The notes below the pieces were generated by a model that had not been told where the DNA came from, did no database searches, and saw only the letters and a program-made list of their open reading frames with translations. Of a stretch of DNA of 64,000 nucleotides, positions 16,526 through 24,361 are shown in pieces. Origin of the DNA: Streptomyces sp. V3I8 (GTDB lineage: Bacteria; Actinomycetota; Actinomycetes; Streptomycetales; Streptomycetaceae). The position numbers were made by a program, and so were the translations under genes. The stretch covers positions 992,001-1,056,000 of the forward strand of contig NZ_JAUSZL010000002.1 of NCBI RefSeq assembly GCF_030817535.1. The letters are read 5' to 3'. The number at the start of each line of letters is the position of its first letter. The stretch's first letter is position 1.

Positions 16526-18055
16526 CTACTTCACGGATTCCCCGGCGGAATCGCCTACCGGCCCGGCGGGCTCGGTGGGCCCGGCGGGCTCGGTGGGCCC
16601 GGCCGACTCGGTGGGCCCGGCCGACTCGGTGGGCCCCGCCGGCTTGGCCGGCCCGTAGGTCCGCCTGCCGCGCCGGTAGGCGATCTCGCCCAGGACCACG
16701 TCCACCGCGACGAAGGCCGCCAGGGAGATGCCGAGGAGCGGCACGAAGTACCCGAGGACGGCGATGCCCGCCATCAGCGGGACGAGGACGTGCGCGGGCA
16801 CCTGCTGCCAGGCGCCGCGCGGGATCGGACGGCCGAAGGCCGAGGCGCGGCCCCGCTGCCACCACATGCGGTAGCCCCACAGGATGAGCAGGATCAGCCC
16901 GAGGGCGAGAGCCATCAGCACGAGCTGGTTGGCGAGGCCGAAGAGGACGCCGGTGTGCGCGTCGATGCCCCAGCGGGTGAGCTTCGCCAGCACCGGGTAG
17001 TCGGCGAAGCGCACCGTGTCGGTCACCTCGCCGGTGGCCGGGTCGACCGCGACCGAGTCCTGCTTGGTGGGCCAGCTGCGCTGGACCTGGGCGACGACGT
17101 AGGCCGACGAGTCGTCGGCGGGCGGCACGATCTCCACCGGGTCGCCCAGGCCCTTCGCGCGCGCGGACGCCAGTACCTTGTCGAGGCCGACGCCGTGTCC
17201 GACGCCGCCCTCGGCGGAGCCGGAGCCGGAGCCGTGGCCGGAGTGCTCGCCGCCCGCGGCGGCCGACACCGCCGGGGTCGCCTGGCGCAGCGAGGTGCGC
17301 AGCTCGTCGATGTTGGCTCCGGCGTACGTCGACCAGGTCAGGCCGGTCGCGGAGAGGAAGAAGAAGCCGGCCGCGGCCCAGACGCCGACCGAGCCGTGCA
17401 GGCCCAGGGTGCGCCGGCGGCCGCTGGTGCCGCGTACCCTGCGCTGCGTACGACGGCGGCCGAACCAGAGGACCAGACCGCCGCCCGCGATCACCCACAG
17501 CCAGCTGGCGGCCAGCTCGCTGTAGAGGCGGCCGTCGTCACCGAGTTTCAGGTTCGCGTGGAACTCGTCGATCCAGGTGCGCAGCGGCAGGGCGCCGGTC
17601 GATCCGTACTGTTCGAGCGCCCCGCGCACCTCGGCGGTGTACGGGTCGACGAACACGGCGAGGGTGTGGGTCCCGGCGATGCCGTCCACGCCGGACAGCA
17701 TCACCCTGGTGGTCTCGTCGTCCTGGGGCGAGGGACGGACGGCGGAGACCGTTCCCTCCGGGTGGGCCTTGCGGGCGGCGGCGACCTGCTCCGAGATCGG
17801 CAGCTTCTCGTCGCCGGCGGGAACGGTCGTCTCGTGCGAATAGAGGATCTTCTCGGCCTGGAACGACGCCGCGTACAGGAAGCCGGTGGTGGCGGCGACC
17901 AGCAGGAACGGGGCGACGAGCACTCCGGCGTAGAAGTGCAGCCGCAGGACCAGCGGGCGCAGCGGTGCCCAGCCGCCGCGTCCGGGAGCGGGAGCGGGGG
18001 CGGGGGTGACGGGTTGCGGGGACCCGTCCGTCTCGGTCGTGGATGCGAGGGACAT
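16526..18055 (-). CDS. PepSY-associated transmembrane protein
   Basis: A 509-residue membrane protein of the PepSY_TM family, often iron- or copper-linked (PiuB-like) in actinomycetes. The first membrane segment, HFYAGVLVAPFLLVAATTGFLYA, is at about residues 39-61; later come SWLWVIAGGGLVLWFG, SVGVWAAAGFFFLSATGL, a LVLMALALGLILLILWG segment and a C-terminal pair. Extracytoplasmic loops carry the PepSY-like regions with DPYTAEVRG and DPATGEV motifs, plus a glycine/histidine-rich stretch (GGEHSGHG) that could bind metal. The C terminus has four tandem GPTE(S/P)A hexapeptides encoded by an 18-bp DNA repeat. ATG 18055 is the start preceding a proline-rich cytoplasmic lead and the first membrane helix. 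Divergent from the deformylase gene. Role in metal or heme handling is inference from the family. Confidence 0.88.
   Translation of the reverse strand: MSLASTTETDGSPQPVTPAPAPAPGRGGWAPLRPLVLRLHFYAGVLVAPFLLVAATTGFLYAASFQAEKILYSHETTVPAGDEKLPISEQVAAARKAHPEGTVSAVRPSPQDDETTRVMLSGVDGIAGTHTLAVFVDPYTAEVRGALEQYGSTGALPLRTWIDEFHANLKLGDDGRLYSELAASWLWVIAGGGLVLWFGRRRTQRRVRGTSGRRRTLGLHGSVGVWAAAGFFFLSATGLTWSTYAGANIDELRTSLRQATPAVSAAAGGEHSGHGSGSGSAEGGVGHGVGLDKVLASARAKGLGDPVEIVPPADDSSAYVVAQVQRSWPTKQDSVAVDPATGEVTDTVRFADYPVLAKLTRWGIDAHTGVLFGLANQLVLMALALGLILLILWGYRMWWQRGRASAFGRPIPRGAWQQVPAHVLVPLMAGIAVLGYFVPLLGISLAAFVAVDVVLGEIAYRRGRRTYGPAKPAGPTESAGPTESAGPTEPAGPTEPAGPVGDSAGESVK
16563..16634. repeat. four tandem 18-bp repeats in the PepSY gene
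   Basis: Units at 16563-16580, 16581-16598, 16599-16616 and 16617-16634. The first two are identical to each other, as are the last two, and the pairs differ at two positions. They encode alternating GPTESA and GPTEPA at the cytoplasmic C terminus and are a likely site of copy-number variation between strains. Confidence 0.95.
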
Positions 18056-18268
18056 CGGCTGGCTTCTCCGGTCGGGCAGGGGACGACGGGGCCGTACTCG
18101 GCCGTTGCGGTGAAGTGGTCGGCGGGCGGGGCCTTCGAGTTCCCGGAGATCTGTGTGGTGTGGGTCACAGCGCCGTCGGGGAGTGGCCGGCCGGTGCCGC
18201 GCGAAAGGCAGTCGCACGCCGAGGGAGCCGCCTCGCGCCGTCCGGCACCGTCTTGGCATGCTGGCCCG

Positions 18269-18910
18269 ATGGCACCCTCCAGTGATTCCCCGCCCCTGCG
18301 CGACCGGGTGGAGGAACTCCTCTCCCGTACCGGCCCGTTGCCGATCGTCGCCGCCGGCGACCCGGTGCTGCGGCGGCCGGCCGAACCGTTCGACGGCCAG
18401 CTGGACGCGGCGCTGCTGGCCCGCTTCGTGGCGGCCCTGCGCGACACGATGCGCGCGGCGCCGGGCGTCGGCCTGGCCGCACCCCAGGTCGGCGTCCCGC
18501 TGCGGCTCGCGGTGATCGAGGATCCGGCGCCGGTCCCGGACGAGATCCGTGAGGTGCGCGGCCGGGTGCCGCTGCCCTTCCGGGTCCTGATCGATCCGGT
18601 GTACGAGCCCGTGGGCCCGCAGCGTGCCGCTTTCTTCGAGGGCTGCCTGAGCGTGCCGGGCTGGCAGGCGGTGGTGGCACGGCCCGCCGAGGTACGGCTG
18701 CGGGCGCGGGACGAGCACGGGAACCCGGTGGACGAGGTGTTCACGGGCTGGCCGGCGCGGATCGTCCAGCACGAGACGGACCACCTCGACGGCACGCTCT
18801 ACCTGGACCGCGCGGAACTGCGCTCGCTGTCGTCCAACGAGGCGATGGCCGAGCGGTGGGCCCAGCCCACTCCGGCGCGGGCGGCGGAGGGACTGGGCTT
18901 CAGCCTCTAG
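18269..18910 (+). CDS. def: peptide deformylase
   Basis: A 213-residue peptide deformylase that removes the formyl group from nascent proteins in the cytoplasm. All three family motifs are intact: GVGLAAPQVG (about 67-76), EGCLSVPG (about 114-121, cysteine metal ligand) and QHETDHLDG (about 162-170, two histidine metal ligands and the catalytic glutamate). It is slightly long at the N terminus. ATG 18269 lacks a clear ribosome site, but CATGCT ending 6 nt before it could be a weak -10 box for a leaderless message. Streptomyces genomes carry several deformylases, so this may be an accessory copy. Convergent with the following flavoprotein gene, with only 47 bp between. Confidence 0.94.
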   Translation: MAPSSDSPPLRDRVEELLSRTGPLPIVAAGDPVLRRPAEPFDGQLDAALLARFVAALRDTMRAAPGVGLAAPQVGVPLRLAVIEDPAPVPDEIREVRGRVPLPFRVLIDPVYEPVGPQRAAFFEGCLSVPGWQAVVARPAEVRLRARDEHGNPVDEVFTGWPARIVQHETDHLDGTLYLDRAELRSLSSNEAMAERWAQPTPARAAEGLGFSL

Positions 18911-18957
18911 GGCTTTTGGACGGGGTCACTCAAGCCTCTGGGGCTTCCCGGAAAGGG

Positions 18958-20394
18958 TCACTTGCCGTCGCGGTACGCCTCCAGCAGCCTCAGCCACACC
19001 TCGCTGACCGTCGGGTAGGACGGGACCGCGTGCCACAGCCGGTTCACCGGGACCTCGCCGGCGACCGCGATCGTGGCGGAGTGGATCAGCTCGCCGACTC
19101 CGGGGCCGACGAACGTGACGCCGCGCAGGGTCTCGGTGTCCAGGTCGACGACCATCCGGGCCCGGCCGCGGTAGCCGTCGGCGTAGAGGCCGGCGCCGGC
19201 GACCGTGGCGAGGTCCACGTCGACCGCCCTGACCCGGTGGCCCGCCTGCTCGGCCTCGGCGAGGGAGAGACCCGCGGAGGCGGCCTCCGGGTCGGTGAAG
19301 ACGACCTGCGGCACGGCGGCGTGGTCGGCGGTGGCGGAGTGCGCTCCCCACGGGTCGGTCTCCAGCAGCGGGACACCGGCCGCCCGGGCGGCGATGGCGG
19401 CGCCCGCGATCCGGGCCTGGTACTTGCCCTGGTGGGTGAGCAGGGCCCGGTGGTTGACGTCGCCGACCCCGTACAGCCAGTCGGTGCCCGTGACCCGGCA
19501 GCTGTCGTCGACCTCCAGCCAGGAACCGGGGGTGAGGCCGACCGTCTCGAGGCCCACGTCGTCGGTGCGCGGGGCGCGTCCGGTGGCGAAGAGGATCTCG
19601 TCGGCCTCGATGCGGTCTCCGGTGGAGGTGGTGACCACGACCGTCGCGCCTTCCCGGGCCAGCGACTCGACCGAGACACCGGTACGCACGTCGGCGCCCG
19701 CCTCGGTGAGCGCCTCGGCGACCAGTTCGCCGGCGAAGGGCTCCATGCGGGGCAGCAGGCCCTCGCCGCGGACGAGAACCGTGACCTGCGAGCCGAGGGC
19801 CTGCCAGGCGGTGGCCATCTCCACGCCGACGACCCCGCCGCCGACGACCACGAGGCGGCCCGGGACGGCCTGTGCGCTGGTCGCCTCGCGGCTGGTCCAG
19901 GGCTTCACGTCGGCGATGCCCGGCAGGCCGGGCAGTACGGCGCGCGACCCGGTGCTGACGGCCACCGCGTGCCGGGCCGTCAGGACGTGCCGCTCCCCGT
20001 CGGGGCTCTCGACCGTGACCCGGCGGGGCCCGTCGAGCCTGCCGTGCCCCCGGTAGAGGTCGACGCCGACGCCCTCCAGCCACCGGACCTGGCCGTCGTC
20101 CTTCCAGTTCGAGGTGTAGTAGTCGCGGTGGGCGAGCACCGCGGCCGCGTCGAGGGGGCCCTGCACGGCCTGGCGCAGGCCGGGCACCTTGCGGGCGTCC
20201 GCGCGGGCGATCACCGGGCGCAGCAGGGCCTTGCTGGGCATGCAGGCCCAGTACGAGCACTCGCCGCCGACCAGTTCGCTCTCCACGATCGCGGCGGAGA
20301 GGCCGGCCGCGCGGGCGCGGTCGGCGACGTTCTCCCCCACCGGTCCGGCCCCCAGCACCACGACGTCGTACTCATTGGTTTTCGTTTCCGTCAT
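18958..20394 (-). CDS. pyridine nucleotide-disulfide oxidoreductase-like flavoprotein
   Basis: A 478-residue FAD/NAD(P)-binding protein of the dihydrolipoamide/mycothione reductase class. It has the FAD motif VVVLGAGPVGENVADRA near the start, the redox-pair segment GGECSYWACMPSKALL (cysteines in CxxxxC spacing), the second nucleotide motif VVVGGGVVGVEMATAW, an ATGRAPRTDDVGLE block and the dimerisation domain. At the C terminus the usual HPT(L)SE catalytic block reads YPTVSE, so the catalytic histidine is replaced by tyrosine; ordinary lipoamide or mycothione reduction may therefore be altered. Start codons at 20424 and 20466 are also in frame, and none has a strong ribosome site; 20394 gives the family-like N terminus. 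It is divergent from the thioredoxin gene, which suggests a thiol-redox role. Confidence 0.88.
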   Translation of the reverse strand: MTETKTNEYDVVVLGAGPVGENVADRARAAGLSAAIVESELVGGECSYWACMPSKALLRPVIARADARKVPGLRQAVQGPLDAAAVLAHRDYYTSNWKDDGQVRWLEGVGVDLYRGHGRLDGPRRVTVESPDGERHVLTARHAVAVSTGSRAVLPGLPGIADVKPWTSREATSAQAVPGRLVVVGGGVVGVEMATAWQALGSQVTVLVRGEGLLPRMEPFAGELVAEALTEAGADVRTGVSVESLAREGATVVVTTSTGDRIEADEILFATGRAPRTDDVGLETVGLTPGSWLEVDDSCRVTGTDWLYGVGDVNHRALLTHQGKYQARIAGAAIAARAAGVPLLETDPWGAHSATADHAAVPQVVFTDPEAASAGLSLAEAEQAGHRVRAVDVDLATVAGAGLYADGYRGRARMVVDLDTETLRGVTFVGPGVGELIHSATIAVAGEVPVNRLWHAVPSYPTVSEVWLRLLEAYRDGK

Positions 20395-20444
20395 GGGGCC
20401 AGTCTGATCGTTGGTGTGGGTCATGGCCACACGGGTACGTGCGC

Positions 20445-20470
20445 GGAATAGGCCGCCGATCGGCACCGTT
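20445..20470 (+). promoter_or_regulatory. sigma-R type promoter of the thioredoxin gene
   Basis: GGAAT (20445-20449), exactly 18 bases, then GTT (20468-20470). This matches the published sigma-R consensus GGAAT-N18-GTT of the Streptomyces disulfide-stress regulon. Transcription would start near 20477, about 30 bases before the thioredoxin start codon. It overlaps the 5' side of the divergent flavoprotein gene. Confidence 0.85.
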
Positions 20471-20507
20471 GTCCACGACGGCCACGCACCGATCCCGGGA
20501 AGAGGGA

Positions 20508-20891
20508 ATGAACGCCATGAGCAGCACCGTGGAGCTGACCAAGGAGAACTTCGACCGGACGGTCACGGACAACGAATTCGTCCTGATCGACTTCTGGGCG
20601 TCCTGGTGCGGTCCGTGCCGGCAGTTCGCCCCGGTCTACGAGAAGGCGGCGCAGGCCAATTCCGACCTGGTCTTCGCCAAGGTGGACACGGAGGCGCAGC
20701 CGGAACTGGCGGCGGCCTTCGACATCCAGTCGATCCCGACGCTGATGATCATCCGCGACCAGGTGGCGATCTTCGCCCAGCCGGGCGCGCTGCCCGAGGC
20801 CGCCCTGGAGGACGTCATCGGCCAGGCCCGGAAGCTGGACATGGACGAGGTCCGCAAGTCGGTCGCGGAGGAGCAGGCCAAGCAGCGGTAA
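20508..20891 (+). CDS. trxC: thioredoxin
   Basis: A thioredoxin of 127 residues (124 if the second ATG at 20517 is used). The active site is intact: FWASWCGPCRQFAPVYEKAA, with the WCGPC redox pair; the cis-proline is in SIPTLMIIRD. The C terminus carries an extra charged tail after DVIGQARKLDMDEVRK. It reduces disulfides in cytoplasmic proteins. Expression is probably induced by disulfide stress, because a textbook sigma-R promoter stands upstream. The symbol trxC rests on this promoter and on the neighbouring flavoprotein, as I recall for S. coelicolor. Either ATG is plausible: GAGGG is 1 nt before the first and 10 nt before the second. Confidence 0.95.
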   Translation: MNAMSSTVELTKENFDRTVTDNEFVLIDFWASWCGPCRQFAPVYEKAAQANSDLVFAKVDTEAQPELAAAFDIQSIPTLMIIRDQVAIFAQPGALPEAALEDVIGQARKLDMDEVRKSVAEEQAKQR

Positions 20892-20906
20892 CGGCGCCGC
20901 ACACGA

Positions 20907-20957
20907 GCGCCCCCAAAGGGGCGCGGGGAACTGCGCGGGCAGCCCCCACGCACCCGC
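20907..20957. repeat. dispersed intergenic repeat, copy 1, with terminator hairpin
   Basis: GCGCCCC (20907-20913) pairs with GGGGCGC (20918-20924) 15 bases after the thioredoxin stop, and the sequence continues as GCGGGGAACTGCGCG and AGCCCCCACGCACCCGC. The same string recurs near 25910, 36945, 41540/41592 and 60388, always between genes. This copy probably works as a terminator. Confidence 0.8.
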
Positions 20958-21040
20958 GGACGGCACTCCGGCAGCGGCCCGCAGGGCAACCTGCCGCGCC
21001 GCGGGGCAGGCGACGGCCCGCAGGGTGACCTGCCGGGCCG

Positions 21041-22087
21041 TCAGCTCGACTCCCGGTGGACGACCTCCGCCCCCAGCACCTCGTGCGTCTCCGGCTCCGC
21101 CGCGGGCTCCCGCACCGCGCGGTCGACCAGTTCGGCCAGTTCCCGTCCCGACGGCAGCCGGATGTGGACCGTGCTCAGCCGCGGGCGCAGCAGCCGGCCC
21201 AGCATCAGGTCGTCGGCGCCCACCACGGCCGTCTCGTCCGGTATCCCGACACCCTCGTCCTGCAGGGCCCGCATCAGCAGCATCGCGAACTCGTCGTTGT
21301 ACGCGAACACGGCGTCCAGACCGAGGGAGCGCCAGCGTCCCGCGAGGTCGGCCGCGGCCTTCTCGTCGTAGGCGAGCGGCAGTTCGGTCACCGTCGCGTC
21401 CGTGCCGGCCAGCGCCTGCCGTACGCCTTCGAGGCGGGGCCTGGAGAAGATCTCGAGCCCCGGGTCCTCGGGCACCACGACGCCGACACGGCGGTACCCC
21501 CGGGCCAGCAGGTGCGTACCGACGCTCCGGCCGACCCCGTGGTGGTCCATGAGCAGCGCGTGGGCGCCCTCGACGCGTTCGGGGCCGAAGGTGACGACGG
21601 CCCGCGCGCCGGAGCGCTTGAGCACGGACACGCCCCGCGGGCCGAGCCCGCCGCCGGGCACCAGTACGGCGACCGGTCGCAGTTCGGCCCAGGCACGGGC
21701 CGCCTCGTCGCCCTGGAGGCCGAGGCCGCCGTACTGCACGACGGTGTACTCGAGCCGGCTGAGCGCCCACTGGAGTTCGTTGAAGAAGCTGCTGTAGAGC
21801 GGGCCGACGGGCACGTCCGGGGCGGGCATCAGGACCATGCGGCTGTGCCCGGCGCGCAGACTGCGGGCCGCCGCGTGCGGCACGTACCCGAGCTCCTCGG
21901 CCGCCTCGTGGACGCGGCGGCGGGTGGGTTCGCTGATCCGTACGGCGCTGGTGTTGTTGAGGACGTAGGAGACGGTCGCGCGCGACACACCTGCCAGGCG
22001 GGCCACATCGGCACTCGTCGGCACGGAGTGCGGCGCGGGCGACGGAGGGGCGGATGTTCTGGGTATCTGCACCATGACGTACGGCAT
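21041..22087 (-). CDS. LacI family transcriptional regulator
   Basis: A 348-residue LacI/GalR repressor. The N-terminal headpiece SADVARLAGVSRATVSYVLN with the hinge helix EELGYVPHAAARSLRAG is well preserved, and a periplasmic-binding-protein-like effector domain follows (MVLMPAPDVPVGPLYSSFF; GYRRVGVVVPEDPGLE; DAVFAYNDEFAMLLMRAL; AVVGADDLMLGRLLRPRLSTV). The effector pocket does not identify the ligand and no sugar genes are adjacent, so its target is unknown. ATG 22087 is preferred; ATG 22075 is also possible and neither has a well-spaced ribosome site. It is convergent with thioredoxin and its stop overlaps an imperfect hairpin at 21012-21040. Confidence 0.9.
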   Translation of the reverse strand: MPYVMVQIPRTSAPPSPAPHSVPTSADVARLAGVSRATVSYVLNNTSAVRISEPTRRRVHEAAEELGYVPHAAARSLRAGHSRMVLMPAPDVPVGPLYSSFFNELQWALSRLEYTVVQYGGLGLQGDEAARAWAELRPVAVLVPGGGLGPRGVSVLKRSGARAVVTFGPERVEGAHALLMDHHGVGRSVGTHLLARGYRRVGVVVPEDPGLEIFSRPRLEGVRQALAGTDATVTELPLAYDEKAAADLAGRWRSLGLDAVFAYNDEFAMLLMRALQDEGVGIPDETAVVGADDLMLGRLLRPRLSTVHIRLPSGRELAELVDRAVREPAAEPETHEVLGAEVVHRESS

Positions 22088-22186
22088 CCTCGCAGAGGCC
22101 GGGGGCGGGCCCGGGGCCGGGGGGCGCCGCGGGCGCCGGACGCGCGGCCCGCACGGGTCGCACCGGGCGCGCCCCAAGTCCCTTGC

Positions 22187-22849
22187 CTACCGCGGCAGTT
22201 CTGTCCGGGTGAGGCGTTCGACCAGGTCGTTCCAGCCCGACTCCAGGCGCTCCAGCGGCATTCCGCAGTCCTTGGTCAGGTAGTGGACCAGGGCGGGGTC
22301 GAGGTAGCCCATCAGCGCCTGGGCGAGCAGCGGCGCGTCGGCGTCGGGCACCGCCTGGCGCAGCAGCAGGGTGACATGGCCGGTGAGGAAGCGCTGGGGC
22401 GGGAAGGAGTGGCGGCGGGTCGGCTCCGGCTCGGCGGCCAGCTGCAGTTCCAGGTGGTCGACCGCCTGGCGCAGGACGGCGCGGCCGAACGCGCCGAGCC
22501 GCTCGACCGGTGGCGCGCCGGGGCCCAGCGGTGGCGGACCGCTCAGGAGGGCGGCCTGGAGCTGCTGGGCGGAGTGGTCCAGCAGGGCCATGAGCAGGCC
22601 GGTGCGGTCACCGAAGCGACGGAAGACGGTTCCCTTGCCGACCGAGGCCGCGGCGGCCACCGCCTCCATGGTGACGCCGGCCGCGCCGTGCTCCGCGACC
22701 AGGCGTGTGGCCGCCTCCAGCAGGCGGGCGCGGTTGCGGGCGGCGTCGGCGCGCAGGCACGGCTCGTCCGCCCCGGTGGAGAGCTCCAGGAGGACGGGCT
22801 CGTCGGTCGGCTCCTGGGACTTCGGGAAGGACGGCAGGGAGGCGGACAT
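22187..22849 (-). CDS. TetR family regulator of the adjacent FMN reductase
   Basis: A 220-residue TetR protein. The DNA-binding domain is at about residues 38-85: RARLLEAATRLVAEHGAAGVTMEAVAAAASVGKGTVFRRFGDR, with the usual helix-turn-helix ending VGKGTVFRRFG. The ligand domain is helical with a hydrophobic C-terminal bundle. ATG 22849 is preceded by TACGCT (22856-22861) six nt upstream, so the message is leaderless. A palindrome GGACCACGGTCC at 22881-22892 falls where the -35 region should be, which indicates autorepression. It is divergent from the NAD(P)H-dependent FMN reductase and very likely represses it. The inducer could be a quinone or other electrophile, by analogy with similar pairs; this is inference. 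Confidence 0.92.
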   Translation of the reverse strand: MSASLPSFPKSQEPTDEPVLLELSTGADEPCLRADAARNRARLLEAATRLVAEHGAAGVTMEAVAAAASVGKGTVFRRFGDRTGLLMALLDHSAQQLQAALLSGPPPLGPGAPPVERLGAFGRAVLRQAVDHLELQLAAEPEPTRRHSFPPQRFLTGHVTLLLRQAVPDADAPLLAQALMGYLDPALVHYLTKDCGMPLERLESGWNDLVERLTRTELPR

Positions 22850-22880
22850 GAAGACAGCGTAACGCCGCGGGAAGAAAACT

Positions 22881-22892
22881 GGACCACGGTCC
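22881..22892. promoter_or_regulatory. TetR operator 1
   Basis: GGACCACGGTCC, a perfect inverted repeat GGACC-N2-GGTCC, located about 32-43 bp upstream of the leaderless TetR start and overlapping its -35 region. Confidence 0.75.
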
Positions 22893-22914
22893 GTTTCGCT
22901 GATAGAACTTTAAA

Positions 22915-22928
22915 CGGACCTCGGTCCG
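22915..22928. promoter_or_regulatory. TetR operator 2
   Basis: CGGACCTCGGTCCG, the same inverted repeat with 6-bp arms, centred 35 bp from operator 1 and lying upstream of the FMN reductase start. The two sites flank the AT-rich stretch GATAGAACTTTAAA. Confidence 0.75.
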
Positions 22929-22982
22929 GATCGTAACGGCAGTGTTTCACCCTCGTGTTCCACCCCCCTCTTGGAGTTCCTC

Positions 22983-23546
22983 ATGTCTGTTCGCATCCTC
23001 GCGCTCGTCGGCAGCCTCCGTGCCGGCTCGCACAACCGCCAGCTCGCCGAAGCCGCTGTCAAGCTCGCGCCCGAGGGCACCGAGGTCGACCTGTTCGAGG
23101 GCCTGGCCGAGATCCCCTTCTACAACGAGGACATCGACGTCGAGGGCGACGTCCCGGCCGCCGCCGCCCGGCTGCGCGAGGCCGTGGCCTCGGCCGACGC
23201 CCTGCTGCTCTTCTCCCCCGAGTACAACGGCACCATCCCGGCCGTCCTGAAGAACGCCATCGACTGGCTGTCCCGCCCGTTCGGCGCGAGCGCCTTCAGC
23301 GGCAAGCCCCTCGCCGTGGTCGGCACCGCCTACGGCCAGTACGGCGGCGTCTGGGCGCAGGACGAGGCCCGCAAGGCCGCGGGTATCGCCGGCGCCACGG
23401 TCATCGAGGACATCAAGCTCTCCATCCCCGAGTCGGTCGTCCGCTTCGCCGAGACGCACCCCGGTGACGACACCGAGATCGCCGACAAGCTCACCGAGGT
23501 CATCACCCAGCTGCAGGGCCGGGCGACGGCGCCCGCCGCCGCCTGA
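22983..23546 (+). CDS. NAD(P)H-dependent FMN reductase
   Basis: A 187-residue flavodoxin-fold reductase of the ChrR/YieF type, reducing quinones, azo compounds or chromate with NAD(P)H and bound FMN. The phosphate-binding loop is GSLRAGSHNRQLAEAA (about residues 10-25), and the signature PEYNGTIPAVLKNAIDWLSRP (about 80-100) contacts the flavin ring. ATG 22983 has GGAG seven nt upstream. Divergently arranged with a TetR repressor, with two identical operator half-site pairs between them, so it is presumably induced by an electrophilic or redox-active compound. A perfect 12-bp hairpin follows 32 bp after the stop codon. Confidence 0.94.
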   Translation: MSVRILALVGSLRAGSHNRQLAEAAVKLAPEGTEVDLFEGLAEIPFYNEDIDVEGDVPAAAARLREAVASADALLLFSPEYNGTIPAVLKNAIDWLSRPFGASAFSGKPLAVVGTAYGQYGGVWAQDEARKAAGIAGATVIEDIKLSIPESVVRFAETHPGDDTEIADKLTEVITQLQGRATAPAAA

Positions 23547-23578
23547 TCACCACGCGCTCCGCGACCCGTGCGGGGCGC

Positions 23579-23609
23579 AAGGGGCCGGAGCCGTGCGCTC
23601 CGGCCCCTT
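23579..23609 (+). terminator. hairpin after the FMN reductase
   Basis: AAGGGGCCGGAG (23579-23590) pairs perfectly with 23598-23609; the loop is seven bases. Confidence 0.8.
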
Positions 23610-23985
23610 CCGGCAGGTCGCCCACCGGTGGGCCCCGCCGCCGCCGTGCCCTCGGAAGGCCGTGGCTCAGCCCGGTCCGGCCGGCCGGCGACCGGGGCGG
23701 CCGCGGATCACGCTCGCACCGGGACCGCCCTTCACCGCGCTGTCCGCGCGGCTGCGCCCCGGCGTACGGGAACGGATCGTCGCCCTCGCGGAGCGGCCGA
23801 CCGCGCTCGGGCACGAGGCCGAGGAGGCCGACCCCTGTCTGCCGGACCGGCGCGCCCGGGAGGCGCCCCGTCCGGGCGGCCCGGCGTGCACGTCCCCGTG
23901 GGGTCCGTCGCGGGGTTCGTCGGCGGTCCGCTGCCGGTGGGCGTTCAACGGGAGTCGGGTCGGCGGTGGTTCGGGCGCCGGCCCG
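23610..23985. other. 376-bp stretch without a convincing gene
   Basis: A short plus-strand frame around 23700-23850 reads PRITLAPGPPFTALSARLRPG followed by RERIVALAERPTALGHEAEEAD, which looks more protein-like than its surroundings, but it has no start signal or ribosome site and shows no family I know. It may be the worn remnant of a gene or a frame created by base composition. Confidence 0.3.
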
Positions 23986-23991
23986 TAGTCT
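23986..23991 (+). promoter_or_regulatory. -10 box of a leaderless promoter
   Basis: TAGTCT ends 7 nt before the ATG at 23999, the spacing expected when transcription begins at the start codon. Confidence 0.55.
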
Positions 23992-23998
23992 TGGCGTC

Positions 23999-24217
23999 AT
24001 GGACGACGCGTCGATGGTGGGGCTCATGGGGCGGGTCACCGGCACGGTGGGACCCGGGCTCGTCGGCGAGGTGATCGTCCGGGTGCGTGGCGGCGCGGAG
24101 CACTTCCTCGCGTACCCCGCCGCCGCGCAGGACCGTATCGAGTCGGGCACGGTGGTGATGGTGGTGGAGTACCTGCCGCCGCGCACGGTGTATGTCTCGC
24201 CCGCGTACGGCGGTTGA
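23999..24217 (+). CDS. small NfeD-like OB-fold protein
   Basis: A 72-residue protein with the beta-rich pattern of the soluble NfeD C-terminal (OB-fold) domain: GLMGRVTGTVGPGLVGEVIVRVRGG and a closing VVMVVEYLPPRTVYVSPAYGG. It lacks the membrane segments of full NfeD. It stands 144 bp before a flotillin gene on the same strand, the classical NfeD-flotillin partnership, and is probably its accessory protein. The ATG at 23999 follows a -10 box by 7 nt and there is no ribosome site, so translation is likely leaderless. The family call rests on pattern and context rather than on catalytic residues. Confidence 0.8.
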   Translation: MDDASMVGLMGRVTGTVGPGLVGEVIVRVRGGAEHFLAYPAAAQDRIESGTVVMVVEYLPPRTVYVSPAYGG

Positions 24218-24361
24218 CACCGCCGGGACCGTCCGGCCACGTGAGCGTGTGGTACGTGTCAAGGATGTCCCAAGGCCGCTTCGGCCTCTGTACCCACGGG
24301 TCCGCGCGGGCGCACACTCCCTTCGTTCGGTGCCGACAGGGCACCATCACACAGGGGGCGT

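Noticed and set aside
23464..23988. Open frame across the interval after the FMN reductase
   Set aside because: It starts inside the reductase gene, crosses its terminator hairpin and has no start signal. Only a short inner part looks protein-like, so it is recorded as uncertain rather than as a gene.
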